This document shows, in pieces, positions 16,087-27,846 of a stretch of 64,000 nucleotides of DNA. Source of the stretch: Oribacterium sp. oral taxon 102 (GTDB taxonomy: Bacteria > Bacillota > Clostridia > Lachnospirales > Lachnospiraceae); contig NZ_JABXYT010000001.1 of the NCBI RefSeq assembly GCF_013394775.1, positions 124,001-188,000 on the forward strand. The letters are read 5' to 3'. Position numbers and translations under genes: made by a program. Each line of letters opens with the position of its first letter. The stretch's first letter is position 1. Under the pieces are notes generated by a model, which saw only the letters and a program-made list of their open reading frames with translations, searched no databases and was not told the origin of the DNA.

Positions 16087-17472
16087 CTATCGGAAGACGG
16101 TAACGGCAGGCACGACGATGACGAGCATCACGATCAGAAGCTGGAGCAGGAGCGGCAGCAGCAGCTTCGTCCCCGCCTCCTCCCCCCGTCTCCGTGCCTC
16201 CGTCTTCCTAAGCTCGAAGGCATCCGCCATTTCCAGTGAAAGCAGGGAACGCAGCTCTCCGGAACCGTTTTTCCGGCTCTGCTCGATCAGACTGACCAGC
16301 TTCGTATAGGGACGCAGCCCAATGCTCTCGCCGAACGCCCGATAAACCTCCGACTCGGGAATATTCTCCCGAAGCTTCCGCGGAATCTCTCGAAGCTCCC
16401 GATACAGCCAGCGATCCTCTCCTCCCGTGCTCTCCCGCAGCACGTCATAGTGGCTGCTGATCTCTGAAAAAGCATTCCGGATCGTGAGCCCCGCCCCGAG
16501 ATAGACATTCAGCTTCGACACCAGCTCCGCATAGTCCAGAAGGAGCTGACGCTCCCGCTTCCGCTTCTCCTGCTTCCTGTTCTCCTGCTCCCGGAAGTAG
16601 AGTCCGGCAGCAAAGAGAATTCCCAGCAGCGGCAGATAGAGATAGCTGCGGTTCTTCGGCATGGAAAAGCGTATCCTGTGCCCGAGCAGCTGCTCCGGCA
16701 GGGGGTACTGTGCTTCCGCCAGCGTGCTGCTGTCAATACGGCGCAGCTCCTTTTCCAGCGCCTTTTGCAGGCTCTCCGTCACGGTATAGCGCCGCGGCAG
16801 CACTGTCACAAACAGAGAATACGGCAGAGAATGATAACGCCGATCCAGATATTCCGGATGCGCGCTGTCCGGCACGACATCTGCGCTCAATACGAATCGG
16901 AGATGCCCGGACACCGACTCTCCCTCCGAGAAGTCCTCATTGTGCACTGTACCGTCCTCCTCGATCAGAGACCCGTATTTCCGCTCATACACATCCCTCT
17001 CCTGCTGTGTCTTCCCCTCCGGCTCCGGACAGAATTCCCAGCTCACCCGAATCCCGAGCTCCGGAAAGGAAGACGGCAGATGCAGGTCTTCCGTAACTGC
17101 ATCCAGACTCTCTGTCTCTCCGGTGATCCGGTGCTCCATGCTCTGATAGAGCTCCGTAAAAACCGCCTCCGCTTCCTCCGCCCGGTACCGCCGCGGCGAG
17201 ACCCTGACCTCCATCGGAAGCGTTTTCTCCGAAAGACCGCTCACCTCCAGCTGATAGCTCTTCTCCGAGCGCCCCGGCTCTTCCCTGAGAAGGCGCATCC
17301 CGGGTAGGATGTCCGTCTCCGAAAGCCCCTGTAAATACAGCAGGGCAGAGAGCAGAAGAGAAAGCAGTACGGCGAGAAACTGCTGCCGCAGAAGCCTCTT
17401 TTTCACGCCGCGAAGCCGCCTCTGCAGCTTCCCGCAGAGCGTCCGCAAATATGTCCTTCCTCTCATTCTCAT
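16087..17472 (-). CDS. tadC: TadC-like inner-membrane platform protein with large N-terminal extracytoplasmic domain
   Basis: A 461-residue protein. The C-terminal 170 residues are the type II secretion F domain used by TadC: helix FFAAGLYF-type near residue 285, then YAELVSKLNVYLGAGLTIRNAF, and a final hydrophobic pair LLLPLLLQLLIVMLVIVVPAV. Unlike compact TadC proteins it starts with one helix (FLAVLLSLLLSALLYLQGL, residues 32-50) followed by about 220 polar residues predicted outside the cytoplasm, with no motif I recognise. TadC with TadB forms the platform on which the ATPase drives pilin assembly. The start overlaps the tadB stop. The extra domain could contact the pilins or the DUF5702 protein; that is inference. 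Confidence 0.83.
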   Translation of the reverse strand: MRMRGRTYLRTLCGKLQRRLRGVKKRLLRQQFLAVLLSLLLSALLYLQGLSETDILPGMRLLREEPGRSEKSYQLEVSGLSEKTLPMEVRVSPRRYRAEEAEAVFTELYQSMEHRITGETESLDAVTEDLHLPSSFPELGIRVSWEFCPEPEGKTQQERDVYERKYGSLIEEDGTVHNEDFSEGESVSGHLRFVLSADVVPDSAHPEYLDRRYHSLPYSLFVTVLPRRYTVTESLQKALEKELRRIDSSTLAEAQYPLPEQLLGHRIRFSMPKNRSYLYLPLLGILFAAGLYFREQENRKQEKRKRERQLLLDYAELVSKLNVYLGAGLTIRNAFSEISSHYDVLRESTGGEDRWLYRELREIPRKLRENIPESEVYRAFGESIGLRPYTKLVSLIEQSRKNGSGELRSLLSLEMADAFELRKTEARRRGEEAGTKLLLPLLLQLLIVMLVIVVPAVTVFR

Positions 17473-18236
17473 ACCTCAATGTCCAGAATCCGTTCGGAAA
17501 GATAACACGCCAGAAGATAGAGCAGCAGGCAAAGCGTCATGCAGATCCGTCCCGCCAATGTCGAATAAAGCACCGAAAAGAAGTCCGGTGAAGAGAGATT
17601 CATATACCAGATGAGCAGGAAAGGGATCAGATTCATGATCTTCTGCTCATAGCGCTTATCGGCGTTCATCGTCAAAACCTCCTCCGCCACCATGAGCTTC
17701 TCCCGGATGATACCGGTCGTATTTCCAAGTATCCGTGACAGCTCCCCGCCGGATCTCCTGGCAAGCAGGAAGACCTCCGAGAAATTCTGAATGTCGTCCA
17801 GTCCGGAGCGGAGAGAGAAATCCCGAAGTGCATTCTCCAGCGGCTGGTTCAGCTCCATGGCTTTCAGAAAAATATCCCATTCTCCGAGAAGGAGCGCATC
17901 CTCCCCCAGAAGCTGCCAAAGCTCCGGACGGACGCGCCGAAAGGCATTCTCTACGGAATAGCCTGCGGAAAGAAAGGAATGCAGTACGCCCAGCGCCTCC
18001 TGAAATTCCCGGAGAAGCCGCTGCTGCCGCCGTCTCGCAAGCCTCCCGCACTGCAAAAATGGATAAAAGAGCATAAGCGGCAGACTCGCAAGAAAAAGTG
18101 TCCGGCTCCGATAAAAGGTAAATACGAAGACCGCAGCGGCAAGCATTCCCTGCAGAAGATAACGCAGGTATTCCGGCGGCGAGAGCCGGTAGCTCCGGTA
18201 GTCAATGGGAAAATCCTCTCGTATTTTCCAACGCAC
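17469..18236 (-). CDS. tadB: TadB-like inner-membrane platform protein
   Basis: A protein of about 255 residues with two early hydrophobic helices (LLQGMLAAAVFVFTFYR and LFLASLPLMLFYPFL), the type II secretion F core QEALGVLHSFLSAGYSVENAF ... LARRSGGELSRIL, and two C-terminal helices (MNLIPFLLIWYMN and GRICMTLCLLLYLLACYL). It pairs with TadC as the membrane platform of the Tad pilus. The start is uncertain: an ATG at 18296 would overlap tadA by 95 nt; a GTG at 18236 just after GGAGAAGG is preferred, and initiation near the IDYRSY segment (18200s) is also conceivable. It overlaps tadC by 4 nt. Confidence 0.83.
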   Translation of the reverse strand: MRWKIREDFPIDYRSYRLSPPEYLRYLLQGMLAAAVFVFTFYRSRTLFLASLPLMLFYPFLQCGRLARRRQQRLLREFQEALGVLHSFLSAGYSVENAFRRVRPELWQLLGEDALLLGEWDIFLKAMELNQPLENALRDFSLRSGLDDIQNFSEVFLLARRSGGELSRILGNTTGIIREKLMVAEEVLTMNADKRYEQKIMNLIPFLLIWYMNLSSPDFFSVLYSTLAGRICMTLCLLLYLLACYLSERILDIEV

Positions 18237-19362
18237 CCACCTTCTCCAGCCTTGTGCCGTTATAAGCGAATATACAGTTCGTCTGAATCTCTCCATCTTC
18301 CATCCCCGTAATTTCCAGTATCTCCAGCACTCTCCGTCTGTGATCCTTCGTCCGTCCCAGATGCACGATGACCTGTACTGCGGAGGCGATCATCCCGCGG
18401 ATCGCCTCCACCGGGATATCCGCTCCGCTCTGCAGTACCATGACCAGCATTCTGGACAGCGCGTCCCTGCCGGAATTGGCATGGCCGGTGGAGAGACTTC
18501 CGCTGTGCCCCGTATTCAGGACATTCAGGAGATCCAGACACTCCCCGCCCCGTACCTCTCCCACGATGATACGATTCGGGCTCATCCGGAGACTCGCCCG
18601 AATCAGCGCGGAAATGCCAACCTCCCCTTCCCCTTCCGCATTGGCATTGCGTGTCTCCAGACTGACCAGATTCGGAATCCCCCGAAGCTGCAGCTCTGCG
18701 GAATCCTCGATCGTGATCACTCGTTCCTCCTCGGGAATGAACTGGGAAAGGGCGTTCAGGAAGGTGGTTTTCCCGCTGTTCGTGCCGCCTGAAATGAAGA
18801 TATTGTAAGCATTCCGAACCAGTCCCTTCAGAAATTCCGCCGCCTCCTCTGTCAGCGACTCATAGGCGATCAGGCGCTCCATCGTGATCGGCTCCGGAAA
18901 CTTCCGTATCGTCACCGTCGCCTCCCGGCTGACCGGCGGCAGTACGACATGCACCCGCGAGCCGTCCTCCAGTCGGGCATCCACGATCGGGCTTCTGGTA
19001 TTCACCACCCGATTGATCCGGGATACAATCTGCTGGATCAGCTCCTCCAGCTGCTCCGCGCTCTCGAAGCCATGTGTCCAGCGCGCCGTCCGTCCCTCTC
19101 GCTCCACGAAGATATTCTGGCTCCCGTTGATCATGATCTCCGTAATCGACGGATCGTCCAGAAGCTCCGACAGGAGATCGAGCCTCCGGAAGCTGTTGAA
19201 GACCGCATCCCTTAGATACAGCCGCTCCTTCAGGCGAAGTCCCTCATAGGAAAAGAGAATCCCGTCGATTTTTTCATAGAGACTCCGATCCGAAAGCTGC
19301 TCCGCGGACATTCCATCGAGTACCTCTGTTTTGATCTGCTTTTTCAGCTCCTTCAGATTCAT
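18202..19362 (-). CDS. tadA: TadA/CpaF pilus assembly ATPase
   Basis: A 386-residue secretion ATPase of the CpaF/TadA family. Visible are the N-terminal substrate region with DDPSITEIMINGSQNIFVER, Walker A SGGTNSGKTTFLNAL near residue 185, the Asp box ITIEDSAELQL, Walker B-like RMSPNRIIVGEVRGGE and the His box SLSTGHANSGRD. It powers extension of the Flp pilus from the cytoplasm. The ATG at 19362 follows GCAGGAAA; the extension to 19443 has no support. It lies 16 nt after the tadZ stop and overlaps tadB. Confidence 0.95.
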   Translation of the reverse strand: MNLKELKKQIKTEVLDGMSAEQLSDRSLYEKIDGILFSYEGLRLKERLYLRDAVFNSFRRLDLLSELLDDPSITEIMINGSQNIFVEREGRTARWTHGFESAEQLEELIQQIVSRINRVVNTRSPIVDARLEDGSRVHVVLPPVSREATVTIRKFPEPITMERLIAYESLTEEAAEFLKGLVRNAYNIFISGGTNSGKTTFLNALSQFIPEEERVITIEDSAELQLRGIPNLVSLETRNANAEGEGEVGISALIRASLRMSPNRIIVGEVRGGECLDLLNVLNTGHSGSLSTGHANSGRDALSRMLVMVLQSGADIPVEAIRGMIASAVQVIVHLGRTKDHRRRVLEILEITGMEDGEIQTNCIFAYNGTRLEKVGALENTRGFSH

Positions 19363-19378
19363 TTTCCTGCTTTTCCTC

Positions 19379-20362
19379 TCACAAAATATACCGCCGCACA
19401 ACCGCCTCCGTATATTCCCGCAGTCCACCGTCCGCACCGTCACCGAATCCGCTTTCCGAAATATCCCTGTCCGGGCAAGGCAGAAGCAGCTTTACGAAGC
19501 CCGCCGCGTCCTGCGTCCCCTCTTTTTCCAGAAAGCGCTGAAATACTGCGAGCTTCCTGCTGCTCGCCGCATCCTCCCGTATCGGGACGAAAACCCTGCG
19601 GCAAAGGGAAAAGGTTTCATAAAAACGGGAAATCACCGGATCGGTATCGATTACAATCGCGTCGCAGGGCGCAAGCTCGGATAGAAGCCGGAGAAACCGG
19701 GCCAGCTCCTGTGCACTCAGGATGGAAAGGTCATCCGGGTTCTTCATCCCCGGCAGAACACAGAATCCCTGCTCCTCCCGAAGCAGCGGAAGCAGCTTCG
19801 CCGTATCGAGATTCCCTTCCTTGAAATAATACAGCGCCTCGGAAAGTCCCTTCCTGCCCTCCCCCGCCGGCGCGGGAAAAAGCATGCCTGTCTCCTCCAG
19901 TGAAAGGAAAAGGATCCGCCGGTCCTCGGAGAGTACCCTCGAGAGCGCCAACGAAAAGCCTGTCTTCCCGCTGCGCCCGATCGGACTGAACACCATATAG
20001 AGCTCCGAGCCCCCTGCGCCCTGCCCTCCCGCCTCGGCGCGCACCTCTCCATAGCGCTGCAGCAGCTCCCGAACCAGGCTGTCTCCCGCCTGATACTTAT
20101 AGATCGCACCTCCCTCCATATCCTGCGTCCCCTCCTCCGAGAGCAGAATTCGATCTGCCGCGGGGATTCCGTTCAGAAGCCTCGGCTCCTCCTCCGCATA
20201 GAGCAGGATATCGATCTCCTTTTTCCTGGAAAACTGCCGGAGCGCCTCTGCCTCGGAAAAGCCGTAGACCTGAAAGGGAAGCTCCCTTCGCTGCCGAAGA
20301 AAATTTCCCAGCCGTTCTATATACAGCCGATCCCGATCATAGACCGCAAGCACCTTTTCCAT
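19379..20362 (-). CDS. tadZ: TadZ/CpaE-like MinD-family localisation protein
   Basis: A 327-residue protein: residues 1-95 are a receiver-like domain (KVLAVYDRDRLYIERL, EIDILLYAEEEP) and residues 110-327 a MinD/ParA-like ATPase fold. The P-loop reads FSPIGRSGKTGFSLAL, so the GKT core is present but the first lysine of the deviant Walker A (KGGxGKT) is not. DAIVIDTDP near residue 255 is the Walker B/switch segment. TadZ proteins place the pilus machine in the cell. The ATG at 20362 follows AGGAGG; the frame stays open to 20752 but that part is low-complexity and unconserved in look. This is the promoter-proximal gene of the Tad operon. Confidence 0.85.
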   Translation of the reverse strand: MEKVLAVYDRDRLYIERLGNFLRQRRELPFQVYGFSEAEALRQFSRKKEIDILLYAEEEPRLLNGIPAADRILLSEEGTQDMEGGAIYKYQAGDSLVRELLQRYGEVRAEAGGQGAGGSELYMVFSPIGRSGKTGFSLALSRVLSEDRRILFLSLEETGMLFPAPAGEGRKGLSEALYYFKEGNLDTAKLLPLLREEQGFCVLPGMKNPDDLSILSAQELARFLRLLSELAPCDAIVIDTDPVISRFYETFSLCRRVFVPIREDAASSRKLAVFQRFLEKEGTQDAAGFVKLLLPCPDRDISESGFGDGADGGLREYTEAVVRRYIL

Positions 20363-20849
20363 CTCGACACCTCCTGACAGAAAACACAAAGCAAAAAATG
20401 AGATTTCAAAAAATGAGTACCGCGCCGAAACGGCGAAGAAAAAGGGACAGCACTTCCCGGCATCCCCGAAAAGTACCGAACCGAAGGTCTGCGGGCTCTG
20501 CCGCAGTCGACGAAAAGCTAAAGGGATAGTATGAAAGTTCAGAAAAAAAGAAAAGAAAAAGGAAAGAAAAAAGGCGGCAGCGCGGCAGAAGCGCGCAAAG
20601 AACTGCTGAAGACCGGAAGGTCTGTTTCCGATCGGAGCCGCCGCAGACGGCAGCCGCCGAGGAACCCTCTGATGCCACAAGATAAGGGCGGTGAAAAGGA
20701 AGGTACTTTGGATTTTCGAAAGAGATAGAGGCAGATAGCCGCAGGCCGCCAAAAAGACAAGATGAAGAAGAATCGCTCCGTCTATGCACGCCGCCGACCT
20801 TCTTTCTTTGATGCCGTCAGTATAACTCTCTTTTTTCTCCGCGAATAGT
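20363..20849. other. Intergenic region upstream of the Tad operon
   Basis: About 490 bases between the tadZ start and the clpB terminator. It contains a purine-rich plus-strand run (A/G-rich from about 20537 to 20575) and a minus-strand TACTAT box near 20532-20537 that could be the -10 of the Tad promoter, with a T-rich stretch where the -35 should be. ORFs crossing it (20406-20789 minus, 20531-20728 plus) are Ser/Cys- or Lys/Arg-rich and look like chance. Confidence 0.4.
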
Positions 20850-20899
20850 CCCTATAAAAAGACAATATCCTTATGAAGACATTGTCTTCATAAGGATAT
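20850..20899 (-). terminator. Rho-independent terminator of clpB
   Basis: ATATCCTTATGAAGAC at 20865-20880 and its complement at 20884-20899 form a 16-bp stem with a three-base loop. Read on the minus strand it is followed by TTGTCTTTTTATA, giving a terminator 10 bases after the clpB stop codon. Confidence 0.92.
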
Positions 20900-20908
20900 G
20901 CTTTTCTT

Positions 20909-23497
<2,589 letters not shown>

Positions 23498-23582
23498 AAC
23501 CCACTCCTTTCAGCGGCTCTGCTGCATACCCGCTCTGCTCTTCCCTACTCTCTCCGGTTCTTTCTTCCGGCCTATGGATTAT

Positions 23583-23610
23583 ATTATAGCATGATTGTTA
23601 GCACTGTAAA
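23583..23610 (-). promoter_or_regulatory. clpB promoter (sigma-A type)
   Basis: On the minus strand TTTACA (plus coordinates 23605-23610) is separated by 16 bases from TATAAT (23583-23588). The box lies about 90 bases upstream of the clpB ATG and overlaps the CIRCE element, so repressor binding would cover the -35 region. Confidence 0.82.
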
Positions 23611-23624
23611 GAGTTGAGTGCTAA
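23598..23624. promoter_or_regulatory. CIRCE operator (HrcA binding site)
   Basis: TTAGCACTG, nine-base spacer, GAGTGCTAA: the CIRCE inverted repeat with one mismatch (G instead of C at the ninth base of the left arm). HrcA represses heat-shock operons through this site. Its presence here puts clpB under HrcA control. Confidence 0.92.
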
Positions 23625-23848
23625 TTTTTTCAAATTTTTTCCCTTCCTTCTTTAATCTCTTTTCCTTTTTGTTCCCTTTCCTCCCATTCAAAATCCATAT
23701 CCCCATTGACATACGCATCCGTTATGAGTACGCTGTCAGGTAGCACGCAAAAAAACGATATCCAATGGAAACACTGATTGATTCATGACGCACGTACCAT
23801 GGACGTAAAGCATGAAGAAAGCAGCGATTCCCTGACAGGAGGTGTGAT

Positions 23849-25618
23849 TTGAAAAGCGAACAGGAGCTGGAACGGGAACTGCTTTCTCTGGATCAGCAGG
23901 GCTACTCTTCTTATAAAAGAATTCAGGGAGACTACCGTTTTCCCCAATATATTCTCTGTATCGACCATGTGCAGGTGGATCCCTTTGCGCCGCCCTCTAA
24001 AATCCGGATTGTTTTAGAGGATAAAACCGTGGGGCTGCCGCAGGATCTGATAGACAGCAAATCCAAACGGATTGCGGTTTCGGACTTTCTGACCAGAAGC
24101 TTCCGGCGGAATCTGCGGAATCTGCCGAAAAAGGAGGAAAAAAAAGAGAATCCCTATGCCAGAGCCTATGGCAGAAAAAGGGGGGAGGACAGCCCCTCCT
24201 CCACCGGAAACAGCAATCAGATCTTCATTGACCGCTGCGGGCAGGAAATTCTGGAGCGAACCTCGGTACTGATCAAGGAGCATCAGGTGGAAATCCGGCT
24301 GGAAGCAGGGCTTCCCGCTGCGGGACGGAGAATATTGGGCAGGGAGGCCAATGTGATCTTCCAGAAGCTCCTGCCAAGACTGGTGGAAAGCTCCTGTCTC
24401 TATGCCAATATAGACCAGGCGGCGTTGAAGCGTCAGGTACTGCTCTATCTGGATCAGGAGTATATACAGAATTCTCTGGCGGAAAGGAATCTGGTCGCAT
24501 TCATCGCCAACGGCTCTGTCCTGCCGAGAAAAAGCGGCGTCGACGACAGCATCCTCCCGGAAGGGCTTCCCTTCCAGAGCCCCAAAAATCTGGAGCTTTC
24601 TTTCACCCTGCCCAGCGGAAAGCAGATTTCAGGGATGGGAATAGAAAAGGGAATCACCCTGATCGTCGGCGGCGGCTATCATGGAAAGTCCACCCTGCTG
24701 AATGCGCTGGAAAGAGGAGTATACCACCATATTTCCGGAGATGGCAGAGAGTTTGTCATCACCTGTCCGGATGCCGTGAAGATCCGGGCGGAGGACGGGC
24801 GAAGTGTAGAAGGGGTAAACATCAGCCCCTTCATCAACAACCTTCCCGGAAAAAGGGATACGCAGCGCTTCTCCACGGAAAATGCCAGCGGCAGCACCTC
24901 TCAGGCTGCCAATGTCATAGAAGCACTGGAGAGCAAGGCTTCCCTTTTGTTAATCGACGAAGATACCTCCGCCACCAATTTCATGATCCGCGACTGCAAA
25001 ATGCAGAAGCTGATCGCAAAGGACAAGGAGCCCATTACACCCTTTGTGGACAAGGTAAAAGCTCTATACCGCGATCTGGGAGTCTCCACCATACTGATCG
25101 TCGGCGGCTGCGGAGATTATTTCGCCGTGGCAGACCGGGTCATTATGATGGACGAATATATGCCGAGAGATGTGACAGAAGAAGCCCTCGCCATTGCAGC
25201 AGAAAGCGGGGAAAAAAGAGAAGCCCCGCAGGAGCACTTCGGTGCCGTCGCCGAGCGGATCCCGCTGCAGGAAAGCTTTCCCCTTCGAGGAAGAGAGGAT
25301 CGCTGGAAGGCAAGGGGAAAGGAAAGCATTTCCTACGACAGAGAAAGCATCGATGTGTCCTGTCTGGAGCAGCTGGTGGATGAGAAGCAGGTCAATGCAC
25401 TGGCGGTGATGCTGGATTATTTCAATAAGAAGATTCTGGATGACAGGCTGGGTCTCTCCCGTGCCGCAGATAAGCTCTATTCCCAGATCGAGAAGCAGGG
25501 ACTGGACAGCATTTCCCCCTATACGGGGCACCCCGGCAATCTGGCTCTCCCCAGAAAGCAGGAATTTTGTGCTGCCCTGAACCGGTACCGGGGGCTGAAG
25601 ATCCGGCATGGGAAATAA
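23849..25618 (+). CDS. Predicted ABC-class P-loop ATPase
   Basis: A 589-residue protein of the conserved 'predicted ATPase of the ABC class' family (Pfam ABC_ATPase type). The start is a TTG with AGGAGG seven bases upstream. Walker A is GGGYHGKSTLLNALE near residue 275, a Ser-rich signature-like stretch ENASGSTSQAANVIEAL near residue 350, and Walker B SLLLIDEDTSATNFM near residue 370; a switch-like VGGCGDYFAVADRVIMM follows. N-terminal 190 residues are family-specific. There are no membrane segments. Function is not established; RNA or nucleic-acid handling has been suggested for such stand-alone ABC proteins but nothing here proves it. It is a single gene lying between two minus-strand units, and its third-position G+C looks lower than its neighbours. 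Confidence 0.85.
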   Translation: MKSEQELERELLSLDQQGYSSYKRIQGDYRFPQYILCIDHVQVDPFAPPSKIRIVLEDKTVGLPQDLIDSKSKRIAVSDFLTRSFRRNLRNLPKKEEKKENPYARAYGRKRGEDSPSSTGNSNQIFIDRCGQEILERTSVLIKEHQVEIRLEAGLPAAGRRILGREANVIFQKLLPRLVESSCLYANIDQAALKRQVLLYLDQEYIQNSLAERNLVAFIANGSVLPRKSGVDDSILPEGLPFQSPKNLELSFTLPSGKQISGMGIEKGITLIVGGGYHGKSTLLNALERGVYHHISGDGREFVITCPDAVKIRAEDGRSVEGVNISPFINNLPGKRDTQRFSTENASGSTSQAANVIEALESKASLLLIDEDTSATNFMIRDCKMQKLIAKDKEPITPFVDKVKALYRDLGVSTILIVGGCGDYFAVADRVIMMDEYMPRDVTEEALAIAAESGEKREAPQEHFGAVAERIPLQESFPLRGREDRWKARGKESISYDRESIDVSCLEQLVDEKQVNALAVMLDYFNKKILDDRLGLSRAADKLYSQIEKQGLDSISPYTGHPGNLALPRKQEFCAALNRYRGLKIRHGK

Positions 25619-25636
25619 CAGGACAGATCTTCCCCT

Positions 25637-27682
25637 TTATTTCTCCTTCCCTTTTTCGTCAAAGGCGAACACTGCACAGCCATATGCCGGAAGCGGGTAA
25701 GCAATCCGGTAGGGCTGACGGTCGCACTCGCCCTCCTTCGCGGTGAATGCCGTGCTCCGCGCCCTCGCGGAAACCGCACCGTTCTCGTCAAGCAGCAGCG
25801 TATATTTCCCCTTCACGGGTACGCCGACCACATAGTCCGGCCTCTCCACCGGCGTCATATTTACCACGAAGAGAAGCGAATTCTTTCCCGTGCCGTCCTT
25901 TCTGACAAAGCTGAAGATCGAGCGCTCGGCATCGTCCGCATTGATCCATTGGAAGCCGTCCCATGAATCGTCCTTCTTGTACATCGCCGGATAGCGCCGG
26001 TAGAGATGCAGCAGATCCCGGAGGAAGCTCTGCAGGTTCCGGTTCATCGGCTCCTCGGTGAGATACCAGTCCAGCGCCACATTCTCATTCCATTCATGGA
26101 ACTGCCCGAAGTCCTGTCCCATGAACAGGAGCTTCTTGCCGGCGTGCCCGAACATGAAGAAGTAGCCGCATTTCAGGTTCCGGAACTTGTCCGGCAGCTC
26201 TCCCGGCATCTTGTTGATCATCGAACACTTCAGATGCACCACCTCATCATGCGAGAGCACGAGGATAAACTTCTCACTCGTTGCGTAGCTCATGCCGAAG
26301 GTCATCTTATTGTGATTGTCCTTCCGGAAATAGGGATCCAGCTTCATGTAGTCGAGGAAATCATGCATCCAGCCCATGTTCCACTTGTAGGTGAAGCCGA
26401 GCCCGTCGTCCTCCGGTCTGGTCGTGACCTTCGGCCATGCCGTCGATTCCTCCGCAATGATGATCGCACCGTCCTTCCTGCCTGCCACGATAGAATTCAG
26501 GTGTTTAAAGAACTCCATCGCATCCAGATTTCCGTTTCCGCCATAGCGGTTCGGCACCCACTGTCCTTCCTTCCTTCCGTAGTCAAGATAAAGCATCGAA
26601 GCGACCGCATCCACACGCAGCCCGTCGATATGGTACTCATCGTACCAGTAAAGCGCGTTCGCGATCAGGAAATTCTTCACCTCATTCTTCGAATAGTTGA
26701 ATACCTTCGTTCCCCAGTCCGGATGCTCTCCCATCCGCGGATCCGGATACTCGTAGGTCGGCGTGCCGTCGAAATCCGCGAGCCCCTGCGCGTCCTTCGG
26801 GAAATGTGCCGGTACCCAGTCGAGGATTACGCCGATTCCGGCGCGGTGCAGGTAGTCCACGAGATACATGAAATCCTGCGGTTCCCCGTAGCGGGAGGTG
26901 GGCGCATAATAGCCGGTCACCTGATAGCCCCAGGAGGCGTCCAGCGGATGCTCCGCAATCCCCATCAGCTCCACATGCGTATAGCCCATATCCGTACAGT
27001 ATTCCGCGAGCTGCGCCGCGAGCTCACGGTAGTTCATGAAGCCGTTCCGCTCCTCGGTATCCAGCTTCCGCCATGAGCCGAAATGCACCTCGTAGATCGC
27101 CATCGGCTTCTCAAAGGTGCTTCCCTCGGCTCTCCTCCGGAGAAATGCCGAATCGCCCCAGCGATAGCCTGAAATGTCCACTGTTTTCGAAGCGGTCCCC
27201 GGTCGGAACTCGGCGGAGAAGGCATAGGGATCCGCCTTGTAGAGCAAATCGCCGGAGCCCGTATGGATCACATACTTATAGATCTCGCCGAAGCCCATAT
27301 CCGGAATGAAGCCCTCGTAGATCCCGCTCGTCTCCAGCGGCAGCATATAGTTCGCGTCCGGGTTCCAGCCGTTCCGGTCCGATACGATGGAGACCGCCCG
27401 TGCGTGCGGCGCCCAGACGGCGAAATGCATCCCCTTTCTTCCCGACAGCATGGCGGGATGCGCGCCCAGCTTCTGATAGATCCGGTAATGCCGTCCCTCC
27501 CCGAAGAGGTAGCGATCCAGCTCAGTGAGAAAAACCGGATCCAGCGGATTGCCGTCCGCATCCAGCGCCGGCTTCGAAGCCGTCGGCTTCTCCTGCGCCA
27601 ACGCGGGTGCCTGCTCTCTCTCCACTGCCACTCTCCTGCCCGCGGCAAGCTTCGCCTGCTTCTTCCCCATCCTTTTGTTCAT
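25637..27682 (-). CDS. glgB: 1,4-alpha-glucan branching enzyme
   Basis: A 681-residue GH13 branching enzyme. Following an Ala/Lys-rich tail of about 40 residues are the CBM48-like N-domain (GMHFAVWAPHARAVSIVSDRNGW) and the catalytic barrel with WVPAHFPKD, DGLRVDAVASML (nucleophile Asp), IIIAEESTAWP (acid/base Glu) and LVLSHDEVVH (third Asp). It makes alpha-1,6 branches in glycogen in the cytoplasm. The ATG at 27682 follows GGAGGAAGC; the frame is open to 27820 but that part is not family-like. It lies 164 bases downstream of a GH13 amylase on the same strand; glgA, glgC and glgP are not in the window. Confidence 0.95.
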   Translation of the reverse strand: MNKRMGKKQAKLAAGRRVAVEREQAPALAQEKPTASKPALDADGNPLDPVFLTELDRYLFGEGRHYRIYQKLGAHPAMLSGRKGMHFAVWAPHARAVSIVSDRNGWNPDANYMLPLETSGIYEGFIPDMGFGEIYKYVIHTGSGDLLYKADPYAFSAEFRPGTASKTVDISGYRWGDSAFLRRRAEGSTFEKPMAIYEVHFGSWRKLDTEERNGFMNYRELAAQLAEYCTDMGYTHVELMGIAEHPLDASWGYQVTGYYAPTSRYGEPQDFMYLVDYLHRAGIGVILDWVPAHFPKDAQGLADFDGTPTYEYPDPRMGEHPDWGTKVFNYSKNEVKNFLIANALYWYDEYHIDGLRVDAVASMLYLDYGRKEGQWVPNRYGGNGNLDAMEFFKHLNSIVAGRKDGAIIIAEESTAWPKVTTRPEDDGLGFTYKWNMGWMHDFLDYMKLDPYFRKDNHNKMTFGMSYATSEKFILVLSHDEVVHLKCSMINKMPGELPDKFRNLKCGYFFMFGHAGKKLLFMGQDFGQFHEWNENVALDWYLTEEPMNRNLQSFLRDLLHLYRRYPAMYKKDDSWDGFQWINADDAERSIFSFVRKDGTGKNSLLFVVNMTPVERPDYVVGVPVKGKYTLLLDENGAVSARARSTAFTAKEGECDRQPYRIAYPLPAYGCAVFAFDEKGKEK

Positions 27683-27846
27683 AGCCGCTTCCTCCATAGC
27701 ACTCTTCGAAAAGAAACGCTGCCTTTCCCCTGCTTTGCTCCGGAAAACGTATGCAAATGCCCCCTGCTTTCCGTCCCGCGCAGGCTCTCCGAAATCAGCG
27801 CTTCCAGAAAATTCCGCCAACGACTCTGCCGCACCGCGGCAGTCCG

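Noticed and set aside
20406..20789. A 127-codon minus frame and a Lys/Arg-rich 65-codon plus frame (20531-20728) upstream of the Tad operon
   Set aside because: Low-complexity composition, no family features; only the plus frame has a fair ribosome site. More likely leader DNA.
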